Assembly: GCF_003814815.1 (NCBI RefSeq)
Contig: NZ_RKQQ01000007.1
Location: 124,001 to 188,000, forward strand
Length of the DNA: 64,000 bases
Reading direction: 5' to 3'
Source of the DNA: Salisediminibacterium halotolerans
GTDB lineage: Bacteria; Bacillota; Bacilli; Bacillales; Salisediminibacteriaceae
Below, piece after piece: positions 38,299-47,224 of this stretch (positions within the stretch are counted from its first letter, which is position 1; the number at the start of each line of letters is the position of its first letter). Under the pieces are notes generated by a model that worked only from the letters and a program-made list of their open reading frames with translations, had not been told where the DNA came from and searched no databases. The position numbers and the translations under genes were made by a program.

Positions 38299-38304
38299 TA
38301 TAAT
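38299..38304 (+). promoter_or_regulatory. -10 box before the dUTPase gene
   Basis: A perfect TATAAT 40 bp before the ATG. No clear -35 is seen at the right distance; the upstream stretch is A-rich. Confidence 0.4.
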
Positions 38305-38343
38305 GACCGAGTTAGATGAATTTCAAGAAGAAGGTGTTTTGTG

Positions 38344-38841
38344 ATGAATGTACAAAAATTATTTACGATGCAAAAAGAACTTGATACTTCAATCCAACAA
38401 GGAAGAAATTTAGCAGGCGAGCCGCTTCTTGAGCGAAAACTGCTTGCGTTTCACGTTGAAACGTGTGAACTTGCCAATGAAACCCGCTGCTTTAAATTTT
38501 GGAGCAGCAAACCGTCCGCTGATCGTTCTGTCATTCTCGAAGAATACGTGGACGGGCTCCATTTCCTCCTCAGTGTCGGCTTGGAGTTAGGGTTTCAAGA
38601 TGCTGTTACAGAAAGCAGTCAGCGTGTTCAAACAGCTGAAAAGCCGGTAACGAGTTATTTTCACACAGTAATCGATAAAATTGTTCAACTCCGTCAAGAT
38701 CAGACTGCCGACACGTATGAGGAACTTTTTACCGCGTATTCAGCTTTAGCCGAGGCGCTTGGTTTTTCGCCGGACGACATCGAAGCGGCTTACTTCGACA
38801 AAAATAAAGTCAATTACCGCAGGCAAGAAGAAGGGTACTGA
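38344..38841 (+). CDS. Dimeric all-alpha dUTP diphosphatase
   Basis: A 165-residue member of the all-alpha NTP pyrophosphatase superfamily (dUTPase_2). The motif HVETCELANETRCFKFW (residues about 38-54) carries the EXXE metal ligands and the conserved Trp. EEYVDGLHFLLSVGLELGF (about 65-83) carries the second EXXD set. It should hydrolyse dUTP to dUMP and keep uracil out of DNA, and is unrelated to trimeric Dut. The ATG at 38344 has AGAAGGTG upstream; a GTG one codon earlier is also in frame. Close similarity to phage enzymes is typical of the family. Confidence 0.85.
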   Translation: MNVQKLFTMQKELDTSIQQGRNLAGEPLLERKLLAFHVETCELANETRCFKFWSSKPSADRSVILEEYVDGLHFLLSVGLELGFQDAVTESSQRVQTAEKPVTSYFHTVIDKIVQLRQDQTADTYEELFTAYSALAEALGFSPDDIEAAYFDKNKVNYRRQEEGY

Positions 38842-38919
38842 ACTTTTATTGAGAAGTGCGCAATATTTTATTAAAATGAAACAAGAAGCGATCGATACGT
38901 AATAAGGAGGTCTTCGTTA

Positions 38920-39999
38920 ATGGATGAAACGCTGAAGATGTTAAAAGAGCTGACAGATGCGAACGGTACACCGGGCAACGAGCGGGAACCGCGGCAAGTC
39001 ATGCAGAAGCATATCGCTCCGTTTGCTGATCACGTGGAAACGGATCATCTCGGGAGTTTAATCGCGAAAAAAACCGGGGCTGCTGATGATGCACCTAAAA
39101 TTATGGTCGCAGGACACTTAGATGAAATAGGCTTCATGGTGACGACGATTGATGAGAACGGCTTCATCAAATTTCAGCCGCTCGGCGGATGGTGGGAGCA
39201 AGTCATGCTCGCGCAGCGTGTGACGGTAATGGGGAAAAATGGAAACATCCCAGGCGTAATCGGTTCCAAGCCGCCGCATGTATTGGCTCCGGAAGCAAGA
39301 AAGAAAGCGATCGAAAAAAAGGATATGTTTATTGATGTCGGCGCGTCAAGTAAAGAAGAAGCGGAATCGTTCGGAATCAGACCCGGTGATTCTGTCGTGC
39401 CGGTGTGCGATTTTACAGTTATGAAAAATGAAAAGTACTTAATGGCGAAAGCATGGGATAACCGGATTGGCTGTGCGATTGCTGTAGATGTGTTACGGGC
39501 GTTAGCCGACGAATCTCACCCGAATACGGTTTACGGTGTCGGAACGGTTCAAGAAGAAGTCGGGTTGCGCGGCGCAAGAACATCAGCCCACCGTATTCAG
39601 CCGGATATCGGCTTTGGTGTGGATGTCGGAATCGCCGGAGATACGCCGGGGATTACCGCAAATGATGCGCAATCAAAAATGGGAGCAGGTCCGTCGATCA
39701 TTATGTACGACGCTTCGATGATTTCGCATAAAGGTTTGCGCGATTTTGTCACGGAAACGGCTGATGAAAAAGAGATTCCTTATCAGTACGATGCGATGGC
39801 CGGAGGCGGAACGGATTCAGGTTCGATTCATTTAACAGCGGACGGCGTGCCGGCTTTATCGATTACGGTGCCGACGCGTTACATTCACACCCATGCGGCG
39901 ATTTTGCACCGCGACGACTATGAGCATGCGGTGAAATTAATTACCGAAGTGATCAAAAAACTTGACCGGGACACGATTACACAACTGACATTTGATTGA
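38920..39999 (+). CDS. ysdC: M42 family aminopeptidase (YsdC type)
   Basis: A 359-residue metallopeptidase of the M42 (glutamyl aminopeptidase / endoglucanase) family. Metal-binding motifs are visible: [11 protein letters not shown] (His and Asp), [13 protein letters not shown] (bridging Asp), [12 protein letters not shown] (catalytic Glu pair), [12 protein letters not shown], and the final TRYIHTHAA His. Such enzymes form tetrahedral dodecamers that trim peptides. AAGGAGG precedes the ATG. Position after the ysdB-type gene matches B. subtilis ysdC. Confidence 0.92.
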   Translation: MDETLKMLKELTDANGTPGNEREPRQVMQKHIAPFADHVETDHLGSLIAKKTGAADDAPKIMVAGHLDEIGFMVTTIDENGFIKFQPLGGWWEQVMLAQRVTVMGKNGNIPGVIGSKPPHVLAPEARKKAIEKKDMFIDVGASSKEEAESFGIRPGDSVVPVCDFTVMKNEKYLMAKAWDNRIGCAIAVDVLRALADESHPNTVYGVGTVQEEVGLRGARTSAHRIQPDIGFGVDVGIAGDTPGITANDAQSKMGAGPSIIMYDASMISHKGLRDFVTETADEKEIPYQYDAMAGGGTDSGSIHLTADGVPALSITVPTRYIHTHAAILHRDDYEHAVKLITEVIKKLDRDTITQLTFD

Positions 40000-40005
40000 T
40001 CTTCG

Positions 40006-40036
40006 AGCCGCGCCGCTTATTCAGGCGCGGCTTTTT
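40006..40036 (+). terminator. Terminator after ysdC
   Basis: The perfect stem AGCCGCGCC / GGCGCGGCT is followed by TTTTT, 6 bp after the stop. Confidence 0.88.
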
Positions 40037-40110
40037 AATGATTAGGCATTTGCAAATATCTTTGGTATAGTTAGATTAGAAACGAAGCTCTCTTAAAAAG
40101 GAGTCTGCTT

Positions 40111-40866
40111 ATGGAACGAATTGAATCAGTGCAAAATGCAAAAATAAAATCATGGAAAAAGCTTCACACGAAACGCGGGCGCGATAAATCAGGGCTTTTT
40201 TTAATCGAGGGGCGTCATCTCGTCGAAGAAGGATTAAAATCAAATGCCGTTGTTAAAGAATTGGTTATTAGAGATGACGAAGAAATCCCTCCGGAATGGT
40301 CGGCAGCCGGCGTGCCGGTTGTTTACGTGACGCCGAAAGTGATGCAGGAACTGTCAGAAACAGAGACACCGCAAGGGTTTGCAGCTGTTTGTGAACAGCC
40401 GAAAGCTGTCAACGTGACCTTTGAACAAGGACGTTTTTTACTGATTGACGGTATTCAGGATCCGGGAAACCTCGGGACGATGATCCGCACAGCCGATGCT
40501 GCCGGGTTAACAGCGGTGATTTTAGGCGAGGGAACAGCCGATCCGTATAACGGCAAAGTCATCCGCTCGACGCAAGGGTCGCTTTTTCATATCCCTTTGC
40601 AAACGATGAACTTGTTTGACGCGATTGAACGATGCAAAGACGAGCATATTCCCGTATTCGGTTCGAGTATCGATGGGAGCACTTACAGTGTGATAGCTCC
40701 GCAGGATAATTTTGCCCTGTTGGCAGGCAACGAAGCGAAAGGTATTCAAAAGGAACTGTTGAATAAAACAGATCAAAACCTTTATATTCCGATTTACGGA
40801 GCGGCGGAATCTTTGAATGTAGCTGTTGCTGCCGGCATATTGCTCTACCATTTACGCAACGCTTGA
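40111..40866 (+). CDS. ysgA: TrmH-family (SpoU) RNA 2'-O-methyltransferase
   Basis: A 251-residue SPOUT methyltransferase. An N-terminal substrate-binding domain (about 1-95) includes HTKRGRDKSGLFLIEGRHLV. The three SpoU motifs follow: DGIQDPGNLGTMIRTADAAG near 113, LAGNEAKGI near 209 and LYIPIYGAAESLNVAVAAGI near 228, together making the trefoil knot. It likely methylates rRNA or tRNA; the target is not known. It precedes pheST, as ysgA does in B. subtilis. The small spore protein gene sspI that neighbours ysgA there is absent from the 111-bp gap upstream. Confidence 0.88.
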   Translation: MERIESVQNAKIKSWKKLHTKRGRDKSGLFLIEGRHLVEEGLKSNAVVKELVIRDDEEIPPEWSAAGVPVVYVTPKVMQELSETETPQGFAAVCEQPKAVNVTFEQGRFLLIDGIQDPGNLGTMIRTADAAGLTAVILGEGTADPYNGKVIRSTQGSLFHIPLQTMNLFDAIERCKDEHIPVFGSSIDGSTYSVIAPQDNFALLAGNEAKGIQKELLNKTDQNLYIPIYGAAESLNVAVAAGILLYHLRNA

Positions 40867-40878
40867 AGTAAATAAGGA

Positions 40879-40907
40879 TTGAAATTGGTCCGGCGAGCCG
40901 CTATAAT
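40879..40907 (+). promoter_or_regulatory. SigA promoter of the pheST T-box leader
   Basis: TTGAAA (40879-40884) and TATAAT (40902-40907) are separated by exactly 17 bp. Confidence 0.75.
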
Positions 40908-40913
40908 AAAAAA

Positions 40914-41180
40914 CAGATTTTCATCATAGCCAAGAAATACTGAGAAGGAGATCAGTATGCCGGGTAAATTTATGTCAGGGACAAAGGGCCGAAGACTGAA
41001 AGCCTTTTGCTAAATGACGGCAGAATTCACTCCAGAGCAGACACCGGGACAGCCTTTTAATAAGGTTTAAAGGTGATCCGGCAGACACCGTTATCCGTCG
41101 TTTGAGTGAATAAAGTGCAAACTTTATTAACAAGGGTGGTAACGCGAGCTTTCGTCCCTTTTTGGGGGGAAGGCTTTTTT
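40914..41180 (+). promoter_or_regulatory. T-box riboswitch for pheST
   Basis: The leader carries the T-box sequence AGGGTGGTAACGCGAGC (41133-41149), followed by a terminator (GCTTTCGTCCC pairing with GGGGGGAAGGC, then TTTTTT, ending near 41180). A stem I region lies upstream with AGAATTCAC (about 41021-41029), which could present UUC as the specifier for tRNA-Phe; I have not folded it. Uncharged tRNA-Phe should allow readthrough into pheS. Confidence 0.88.
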
Positions 41181-41209
41181 ATATGGAATAATGAAGGAGG
41201 ATGAGAGGC

Positions 41210-42244
41210 ATGCTTGAGCGTTTGCAGGAACTGTATGATGAAGCGGCAAAAAAAGTCGATGATGCTGTCACGCTGCAGCAATTGAATGATGTCCGGGTAG
41301 CTTACTTAGGAAAAAAGGGGCCGATCACGGAACTGATGAAAGGGATGGGCAGCCTTTCTGCCGATGAACGCCCGAAAGTCGGTCAAAAGGCAAATGAAGT
41401 CAGAGAATCGCTGACGAAAAAAATCGAAGAAAAAGAAGCGGTGCTGGAAAAAGAGGAATTGAATAATAAACTGAAAAATGAACAAATCGATGTCACGCTC
41501 CCGGGCCGCCCCGTGCCTAAAGGCGCCCGCCATCCGTTAACGTCGGTCGTGGAAACGATCGAAGATGTTTTTATCGGCATGGGCTTTACGGTCGCCGAAG
41601 GACCGGAAGTGGAGACGGATTATTATAATTTTGAATCGCTGAACCTTCCGAAACATCACCCGGCAAGAGATATGCAGGATACCTTTTTTATAACATCCGA
41701 CCTGCTGTTACGGACGCAAACGTCGCCGGTGCAAACGCGGTCGATGGAAAAACACCGCGGACAAGGTCCGGTAAAGATCATCTGCCCCGGCAAAGTTTAC
41801 CGGCGTGATGAAGACGATGCGACCCATTCGCATCAGTTTATGCAAATCGAGGGCCTTGTCGTAGACGAAGGTATACGCATGAGCGATTTAAAAGGAATCT
41901 TTGCGACGTTTGTTAAGCAGTATTTCGGCGAAGACCGTGATATTCGGCTGCGTCCGAGCTTTTTCCCGTTCACAGAACCGTCCGCGGAACTCGATATTTC
42001 TTGCGCGATGTGTAACGGCGAAGGGTGCCGGACGTGTAAACACACCGGCTGGATTGAGGTGCTCGGTGCAGGGATGGTTCATCCGAATGTATTGGAAATG
42101 GGCGGATTTGATCCGGAAAAATATACCGGCTTTGCCTTTGGCATGGGGGTTGAGCGTTTTGCGATGCTGAAATACGGCATCGATGATATTCGGCATTTTT
42201 ATACAAACGATGCCCGCTTTTTGCGGCAGTTTGCCCGCGAATAA
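41210..42244 (+). CDS. pheS: Phenylalanyl-tRNA synthetase alpha subunit
   Basis: A 344-residue catalytic subunit of the alpha2beta2 class II enzyme. An N-terminal coiled coil (about 1-90) with [13 protein letters not shown] is followed by the core: [19 protein letters not shown] near 118, [12 protein letters not shown], motif 2 [16 protein letters not shown] near 198, and motif 3 [17 protein letters not shown] near 310. The ATG at 41210 has AAGGAGG 9 bp upstream; the ATG at 41201 directly abuts that site. [13 protein letters not shown] cysteine cluster is visible near 267. It forms an operon with pheT (38-bp gap). Confidence 0.95.
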   Translation: MLERLQELYDEAAKKVDDAVTLQQLNDVRVAYLGKKGPITELMKGMGSLSADERPKVGQKANEVRESLTKKIEEKEAVLEKEELNNKLKNEQIDVTLPGRPVPKGARHPLTSVVETIEDVFIGMGFTVAEGPEVETDYYNFESLNLPKHHPARDMQDTFFITSDLLLRTQTSPVQTRSMEKHRGQGPVKIICPGKVYRRDEDDATHSHQFMQIEGLVVDEGIRMSDLKGIFATFVKQYFGEDRDIRLRPSFFPFTEPSAELDISCAMCNGEGCRTCKHTGWIEVLGAGMVHPNVLEMGGFDPEKYTGFAFGMGVERFAMLKYGIDDIRHFYTNDARFLRQFARE

Positions 42245-42282
42245 ACGGTAATGTATTTCGGAAAGAAAAAGGAGGCTTCAAC

Positions 42283-44703
42283 GTGTTAGTATCTTACCAA
42301 TGGTTGCAAAAATATGTGGATTTAACGGATTTAACAGCGGAAGAAACAGCGGAAAAACTGACGCGCAGCGGTGTAGAAGTTGACGCTATGACGAACTTGT
42401 CTGAAGAAATTGACGGGCTTACAGCCGGTTATGTCGAAGCGTGCGAGCCGCACCCGGATGCGGATAAATTGAGTATATGCCGCGTGGATATCGGTGAGGA
42501 TGCCCCGGCCCAAATTGTCTGCGGCGCAGACAATGTTGCCGGCGGCCAATATGTCGCTGTTGCAAAAGTCGGCGGGACGCTGCCCGGCGGGATGAAAATC
42601 AAGCGGGCGAAATTGCGCGGGCAAACGTCGGAAGGGATGATTTGCTCTTTGCAAGAACTCGGCTTTGAGAGCAAATTGATTCCAAAAAAATACAGCGAAG
42701 GGATCTTTGTTTTTCCTGAACCGGTCACGCCCGGAAGCGATGCACTGTCCCTGCTAGGTTTAAACGATACCGTTTTTGAATTGGATCTCACGCCGAACCG
42801 TTCGGACTGTCTCAGTATGTTAGGCGTTGCCTATGAAACGGCCGCGATTCTCGGCCGGAGCGTAAAGAAGCCGGAGATGCCGGTGACAGAAAGCAGCGAG
42901 CCGTCCGAAAGCCGCGTGCGTGTCGACGTTGCCGCTGCTGAGGCGAATCCTTATTACGGAGCGACGGTTATCGAAAATATTACGATAAAGGAATCTCCTT
43001 TATGGTTGCAGATGACATTGATGGCTGCCGGCATCAGACCGCTAAATAATGTAGTCGACATAACGAACTACGTGCTGCTGGAATACGGTCAGCCTTTGCA
43101 TGCGTTTGACTTCGACCGGTTTAACTCAGACGAAGTGCTCGTCCGTTATGCCGAAAACGGCGAACAAATGACGACCCTTGATGAGGAAACAAGAGTTATG
43201 CAAGCAGACCATTTACTGATTACAAACGGAAAGACGCCGGTTGCGATGGCAGGCGTTATGGGAGGTGCGACGTCCGAAGTTCAAAATGACACAAAAAATA
43301 TTCTGTTGGAAGCAGCGTACTTTGATCCGGTTACAGTGCGCAAAGCATCACGTGACCACGGGCTGCGCAGTGATTCCAGCGTGCGTTTTGAAAAAGGTGT
43401 TGATCCTCAGCGTGTCCGGGACGCCGGTAAACGCGCGGCTTCATTGATCGAAGAACTTGCCGGAGGGCGCGTGCTGTTGCCGCCGGAAGAATTTGATCAG
43501 CTTGACCGCTCTGAACGGCAGATCCGCGTCTCGCTGACACAAATTAACGGCTTGCTTGGAACGGATTTAACGGTTGAGGATGCTGCCGATGTCTTCAGAC
43601 GGCTGCAGTTTACGTTCGAAATCAGCGACGAAACGTTTGCCGTAGACGTCCCGACACGCCGGCAAGATATTTTTATTGAAGCGGATTTGATTGAGGAAGT
43701 TGCCCGTCTTTACGGTTATGACCGGATTCCTGTGACGCTCCCCAACTCAGCAACGACGCCGGGCAAATTATCAGATAGGCAAAAGAAACAGCGTCAAACC
43801 CGGCGTTTTTTTGAAAACACGGGTATGCACGAGGCGGTCAGTTATTCGCTGACATCAGCGGCAAAAGAAGCCCGAATCGGGATTGATCAGCAAATGCCGC
43901 GTGTCGATGTCGCGCTTCCGATGTCTGAAGAGCGCAGTGCGCTGCGCACGACGCTGCTGCCTCACTTGCTTGACGCATTGGAATATAATAAAAACCGCAA
44001 TGAATACAACGTGCACTTATACGAATTAGGTTCAGTATTTTTGACAGAACAAACCGCGATCAACGAACAGCCGGATGAAAAAACGTATATTTCCGGCGCT
44101 TTTATGGGCCGGTGGTTTGAACATGCTTGGCAAAAAGAAAATCGCGACGTTGACTTCTTTGCCGTTAAAGGAGTGCTTGAAGGCTTGTTTGCCGAATTAA
44201 ACACGTCTGAACGCATCGCGTTTGTGCAAACAGAAAAAGAAGGCTTTCATCCGGGGCAAACCGCAGCAATTATGGCTGACGGGATAGAAATCGGTTTTGT
44301 CGCACAGCTTCACCCTTCCGTTGCAAAAACATGGTCGCTCCCTGCCGTGTTCGTATTTGAAATCGACTTTGATGAATTAATCAAAGGTGAAATGCCGATG
44401 TCGTATCAGCCGGTTCCGCGTTTTCCTGCGATTGACCGCGACATAGCTCTTATTGTAGATAAAACCGTCAGTGCCGAAGAAGTTGCCGATGTGATTCGCC
44501 GGGAAGGCGGCTCAATCTTAACCAATGTGGCGCTGTTTGATGTTTATGAAGGAGAGCATATAGAGAGCGGGAAAAAATCGCTCGCTTTTTCCCTGCGGTA
44601 TCTGGACCCGGAAAAAACGCTTAAAGAAGAAGATGTCACAGACGTGCATGAAACGATATTAAAAGCTTTGTACACAGCGCTCGGCGCTGAATTGCGGCAA
44701 TAA
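42283..44703 (+). CDS. pheT: Phenylalanyl-tRNA synthetase beta subunit
   Basis: An 806-residue subunit with a GTG start after AAGGAGG. The N-terminal EMAP-like tRNA-binding domain (about 40-155) has EACEPHPDADKLSIC and GMICSLQELG. The B3/B4 editing region includes LRSDSSVRFEKGVDP, and the B5 domain follows. The C-terminal ferredoxin-fold anticodon-binding domain (about 712-806) has RFPAIDRDIALIVD and KSLAFSLRYLDPEKTL. Its transcription terminator was split by insertion of repeat copy 3. Confidence 0.95.
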   Translation: MLVSYQWLQKYVDLTDLTAEETAEKLTRSGVEVDAMTNLSEEIDGLTAGYVEACEPHPDADKLSICRVDIGEDAPAQIVCGADNVAGGQYVAVAKVGGTLPGGMKIKRAKLRGQTSEGMICSLQELGFESKLIPKKYSEGIFVFPEPVTPGSDALSLLGLNDTVFELDLTPNRSDCLSMLGVAYETAAILGRSVKKPEMPVTESSEPSESRVRVDVAAAEANPYYGATVIENITIKESPLWLQMTLMAAGIRPLNNVVDITNYVLLEYGQPLHAFDFDRFNSDEVLVRYAENGEQMTTLDEETRVMQADHLLITNGKTPVAMAGVMGGATSEVQNDTKNILLEAAYFDPVTVRKASRDHGLRSDSSVRFEKGVDPQRVRDAGKRAASLIEELAGGRVLLPPEEFDQLDRSERQIRVSLTQINGLLGTDLTVEDAADVFRRLQFTFEISDETFAVDVPTRRQDIFIEADLIEEVARLYGYDRIPVTLPNSATTPGKLSDRQKKQRQTRRFFENTGMHEAVSYSLTSAAKEARIGIDQQMPRVDVALPMSEERSALRTTLLPHLLDALEYNKNRNEYNVHLYELGSVFLTEQTAINEQPDEKTYISGAFMGRWFEHAWQKENRDVDFFAVKGVLEGLFAELNTSERIAFVQTEKEGFHPGQTAAIMADGIEIGFVAQLHPSVAKTWSLPAVFVFEIDFDELIKGEMPMSYQPVPRFPAIDRDIALIVDKTVSAEEVADVIRREGGSILTNVALFDVYEGEHIESGKKSLAFSLRYLDPEKTLKEEDVTDVHETILKALYTALGAELRQ

Positions 44704-44715
44704 ATACCAAATAAA

Positions 44716-44742
44716 AGCGGACTGGTGAATATCCAGTCCGCT
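44716..44742. terminator. Left copy of the split bidirectional pheT/rnhC terminator
   Basis: A 27-bp palindromic hairpin (AGCGGACTGG with CCAGTCCGCT around TGAATAT) preceded by AAATAA. Read on the minus strand it ends in a T run (CTTTTATTT), so it now terminates rnhC. It lacks the T run for pheT, which is replaced by the repeat end. An identical hairpin lies at 45166-45192. Confidence 0.8.
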
Positions 44743-44743
44743 C

Positions 44744-45164
44744 AGAGTGTAGACAAACTATATTTTTATGTCAGCCATGAATCCACTACCCTCCGCTTGC
44801 CCCGGGCAAGGACTCAGCTAGGATTCGGCGGTCTGAGGCCGCCGAATCCGGATCTTCGTCTCTTGCTTTCCCGGAGGCGTCGGAGGAGTGGATGCATGGC
44901 TTCTTTTTTTATGAATACATTCCATTCAAAAAAGGAGGATGACCCAGCATCCCGGCTTTCTCCTGCGGGACAGCGAGACAGACGAGACCCTGCAGGGCCA
45001 AGCCCGAAGCGGCTTGGCGCTCGCCCGCGGACTAGTAAGACACGGCGAAGTCTTTTTGAGCCGATGTCGCAGTGATACCTTCAGGTGAAAGAAGCCGGAC
45101 GATGCGTCGTCATCCGTTCCTTTTAACATGACATCTAACGATGTCATGACTTTGTTAACACTCT
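44744..45164 (+). repeat. Terminator-associated interspersed repeat, copy 3 (full length)
   Basis: A 421-bp copy, the most complete in plus orientation. Left end AGAGTGTAGACAAACT and right end complementary to AGAGTGTTAACAAAGT. It is bounded by two identical 27-bp terminator hairpins. Internal features are a folded core (44774-44900) with an outer stem and two inner perfect hairpins, a GC-rich middle (44950-45030), and the palindrome CATGACATCtaacGATGTCATG near the right end (45128-45149). No coding potential conserved between copies is seen. Confidence 0.88.
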
Positions 45165-45165
45165 A

Positions 45166-45196
45166 AGCGGACTGGTGAATATCCAGTCCGCTTTTA
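45166..45196. terminator. Right copy of the split bidirectional pheT/rnhC terminator
   Basis: Identical to 44716-44742, here followed by TTTTATTT on the plus strand, so it serves pheT after readthrough of the element. On the minus strand the T run is missing. Confidence 0.8.
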
Positions 45197-45197
45197 T

Positions 45198-46133
45198 TTA
45201 GTTCAAAGCTTTATTCGTGTTGTTAAAATGCCATTTCGTGACCGATTTTAACGTATCAGTTCCGTATAGGCGGATGAATTCGTTTGCGGCTTTATCAACC
45301 GGCGGTCCGGCGCCTTTCGGCAGCGTGATGCCGTAATGAACGCTCAATTGATCGATTTCCTGAATAAACGCGTACCTTGCAATAATCGAGGCGCATGCAA
45401 CCGCCGGGTGCATTGCCTCTGCTTTCGTAGCGAAATACAGCGGGATGTCCGGTATTTGCAAGCCGCCGCTTTTTCGCAAATAAGTGAAATACGTTTCCGG
45501 TTTAACGAATTGATCGATTAACACCGCTTCAGCTTCCGTTTGTTCAGACTGGAGCTTGGCATGAACATTATTGATTGCCTGCTGGTGAAGCATCGCTTTC
45601 ATTTGCCCTTGATTCATCCCGCTTTCCTGGAGCTGATTGTATTTTTTATTGTGCAAGGTCATTAAGCTGTACGTACAGCGGTTAACAATGTCAGGCGCGA
45701 TCGTTTTAATTCTTGTATCCGTCAATGTTTTCGAATCACGCACGCCAAGAGCTTCGATATTTTTAATCTCATCGGTCTGAATATAACAGGCAGCGACTGT
45801 GATCGGGCCGAAGTAATCGCCTGTTCCGGTTTCGTCACTGCCGATAACATTCATCTCAGCAATTGTTTTCGGCGGGGCATACGAATGTTTTCCGACATCT
45901 GCCGGCTTCGTTTTTTTCTCCGTCTGCCGGGTGCCTTTTGCTTTGGCCGCTTCCTCTTCGGCGTTTTTTCCTTGAAACAGCACTTTGCCGCTTTTATATC
46001 CGGTGATGGTACATTGATCAACCTTGGCTTGAAAGAGAGCTCCTTGGGGAGGAGGTTCGATAAGCGACCGGCTGTAACGGGCTTTAATCGTTCGCATTTG
46101 TTGCTCGGTTGCTTTTACAACAGCGTGACTCAT
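45198..46133 (-). CDS. rnhC: Ribonuclease HIII
   Basis: A 311-residue RNase H type 2 enzyme that cuts RNA in RNA-DNA hybrids. The N-terminal TBP-like substrate domain (about 1-85) is followed by the catalytic core beginning IGSDETGTGDYFGP with the Asp-Glu pair, LGVRDSKTLTD with the next Asp, and VLIDQFVKPE with the last. AFIQEIDQL and a conserved Lys-rich segment follow. AAGGAAGG lies upstream of the ATG. It converges on pheT across repeat copy 3. Position next to zapA matches B. subtilis ysgB. Confidence 0.93.
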   Translation of the reverse strand: MSHAVVKATEQQMRTIKARYSRSLIEPPPQGALFQAKVDQCTITGYKSGKVLFQGKNAEEEAAKAKGTRQTEKKTKPADVGKHSYAPPKTIAEMNVIGSDETGTGDYFGPITVAACYIQTDEIKNIEALGVRDSKTLTDTRIKTIAPDIVNRCTYSLMTLHNKKYNQLQESGMNQGQMKAMLHQQAINNVHAKLQSEQTEAEAVLIDQFVKPETYFTYLRKSGGLQIPDIPLYFATKAEAMHPAVACASIIARYAFIQEIDQLSVHYGITLPKGAGPPVDKAANEFIRLYGTDTLKSVTKWHFNNTNKALN

Positions 46134-46289
46134 GCAGATTCCTTCCTTTCACAATACAGTGTCTGTTAAAGTATAGCAGATCTCTCGTTTATGTGAATGA
46201 AACGCTCCTTTTTTCGCGTAAAGATTTTCACAGCATACCGGACGTGTTATGATACTAATCAGGATTGCAAGAAGAATGGAGGCTCACAG

Positions 46290-46541
46290 ATGGCGGATGA
46301 TCAGCGCAAAACGAAAAAAACAGTCACCATCTACGGTCAACAGTATAAAGTTGTCGGGGATGAGAGCGAAGAACATGTTGAAGAGGTCGCCCGGCTTGTC
46401 GATGAAAAAATGAATGAACTGCATAAGCTGAATCCATATATGGACACAACGAAATTGGCTGTTTTAACTGCGGTCAATATGGGGCATGAGTACGTGAGTC
46501 TGAAAAATCTATCTTATGAACAGAAAGAAGAGGAAGAATAA
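46290..46541 (+). CDS. zapA: Cell division protein ZapA
   Basis: An 83-residue FtsZ-associated protein that bundles FtsZ filaments. The N-terminal domain has VTIYGQQYKVVGDESEEHVE and VARLVDEKMNEL, then a helix (TKLAVLTAVNMGHEYVSLKN) for dimerisation. The start at 46290 is supported by ATGGAGG and the usual MADDQRK-type opening; the longer reading extends into the promoter region. It ends 1 bp before the cvpA start. Confidence 0.9.
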   Translation: MADDQRKTKKTVTIYGQQYKVVGDESEEHVEEVARLVDEKMNELHKLNPYMDTTKLAVLTAVNMGHEYVSLKNLSYEQKEEEE

Positions 46542-46542
46542 C

Positions 46543-47085
46543 ATGGTAAGTTTGCTTTTAATCATTATTTTACTTATGAGTCTGATCTCCGGTTACCGGC
46601 GGGGATTGATTTTACAGCTCGTGTATCTTGCCGGTGTTGTCATCTCGTTTATCGTCGCTTATTTATTTTACAAAGATGTTGCCGAATGGCTCCAGCTGAT
46701 CATTCCGTTTCCGCAGCTTTCTGACGATGCTGACTACGGGCTTTTGCTCGATGTGCTGGGAAATGAAACCGTCTATTATAACGGGCTTGCTTTTATCGGG
46801 CTGTTTATTGTAACGAAAATTGTCACGCACATTATCGGTTCGATGTTTCAGTTTCTTGCCCACCTGCCAGTGCTCAATCTGCTCAATCGCTGGGCGGGCG
46901 CAGCGATCGGCTTTTTAGAAGGTATTGTTATTCTTGTCATTGTTGTTCACTTAGCGGCATTAATTCAATGGGATTTTATTCAGGCAGCCTTGCAAAGTTC
47001 TGCTGTCGCGCAGTGGATTTTTGCTTATACACCTGTTCTTTCGGAACTGCTGATCGAATGGTTTGAAGAAAGCTGGAACAATTAA
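46543..47085 (+). CDS. CvpA family membrane protein
   Basis: A 180-residue protein with four hydrophobic segments (about 2-16, 23-42, 75-100 and 115-138). The CvpA signature RRGLILQLVYLAGVVISFIV is visible near residue 18 and NRWAGAAIGFLEGI near 108. It corresponds to yshB of B. subtilis, after zapA and before polX. CvpA is linked to colicin V production in E. coli; its job in Bacillus is unknown. It is coupled to zapA. Confidence 0.85.
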   Translation: MVSLLLIIILLMSLISGYRRGLILQLVYLAGVVISFIVAYLFYKDVAEWLQLIIPFPQLSDDADYGLLLDVLGNETVYYNGLAFIGLFIVTKIVTHIIGSMFQFLAHLPVLNLLNRWAGAAIGFLEGIVILVIVVHLAALIQWDFIQAALQSSAVAQWIFAYTPVLSELLIEWFEESWNN

Positions 47086-47224
47086 TTTAATATCAGTTTT
47101 ATGTGCCCGGTCCGCCTTTGGCAGGAGCCGGGCGTTCGTGCGTAACAGATACGCCGGAACAGTTGCAGGCAGAACCTGCTGTTAGCTAAGATAAAAGAGA
47201 TTCCTATAAAAGGTGGCGAACGCT

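Noticed and set aside
44725-45075. An open frame of 116 codons in repeat copy 3 (and 60-90-codon frames in the other copies)
   Set aside because: The frames have different lengths and starts in each copy, are rich in Arg/Ser/Pro as expected of GC-rich palindromes, and have no ribosome site. They are by-products of the repeat.
46190-46289. Longer zapA reading from 46197
   Set aside because: The 31 added residues run through the likely promoter region and the ATG at 46290 has ATGGAGG upstream and the family N-terminus.
47100-47135. Hairpin after cvpA (GCCCGG...CCGGGC) as a terminator
   Set aside because: There is no run of T after it, so transcription may continue into polX.
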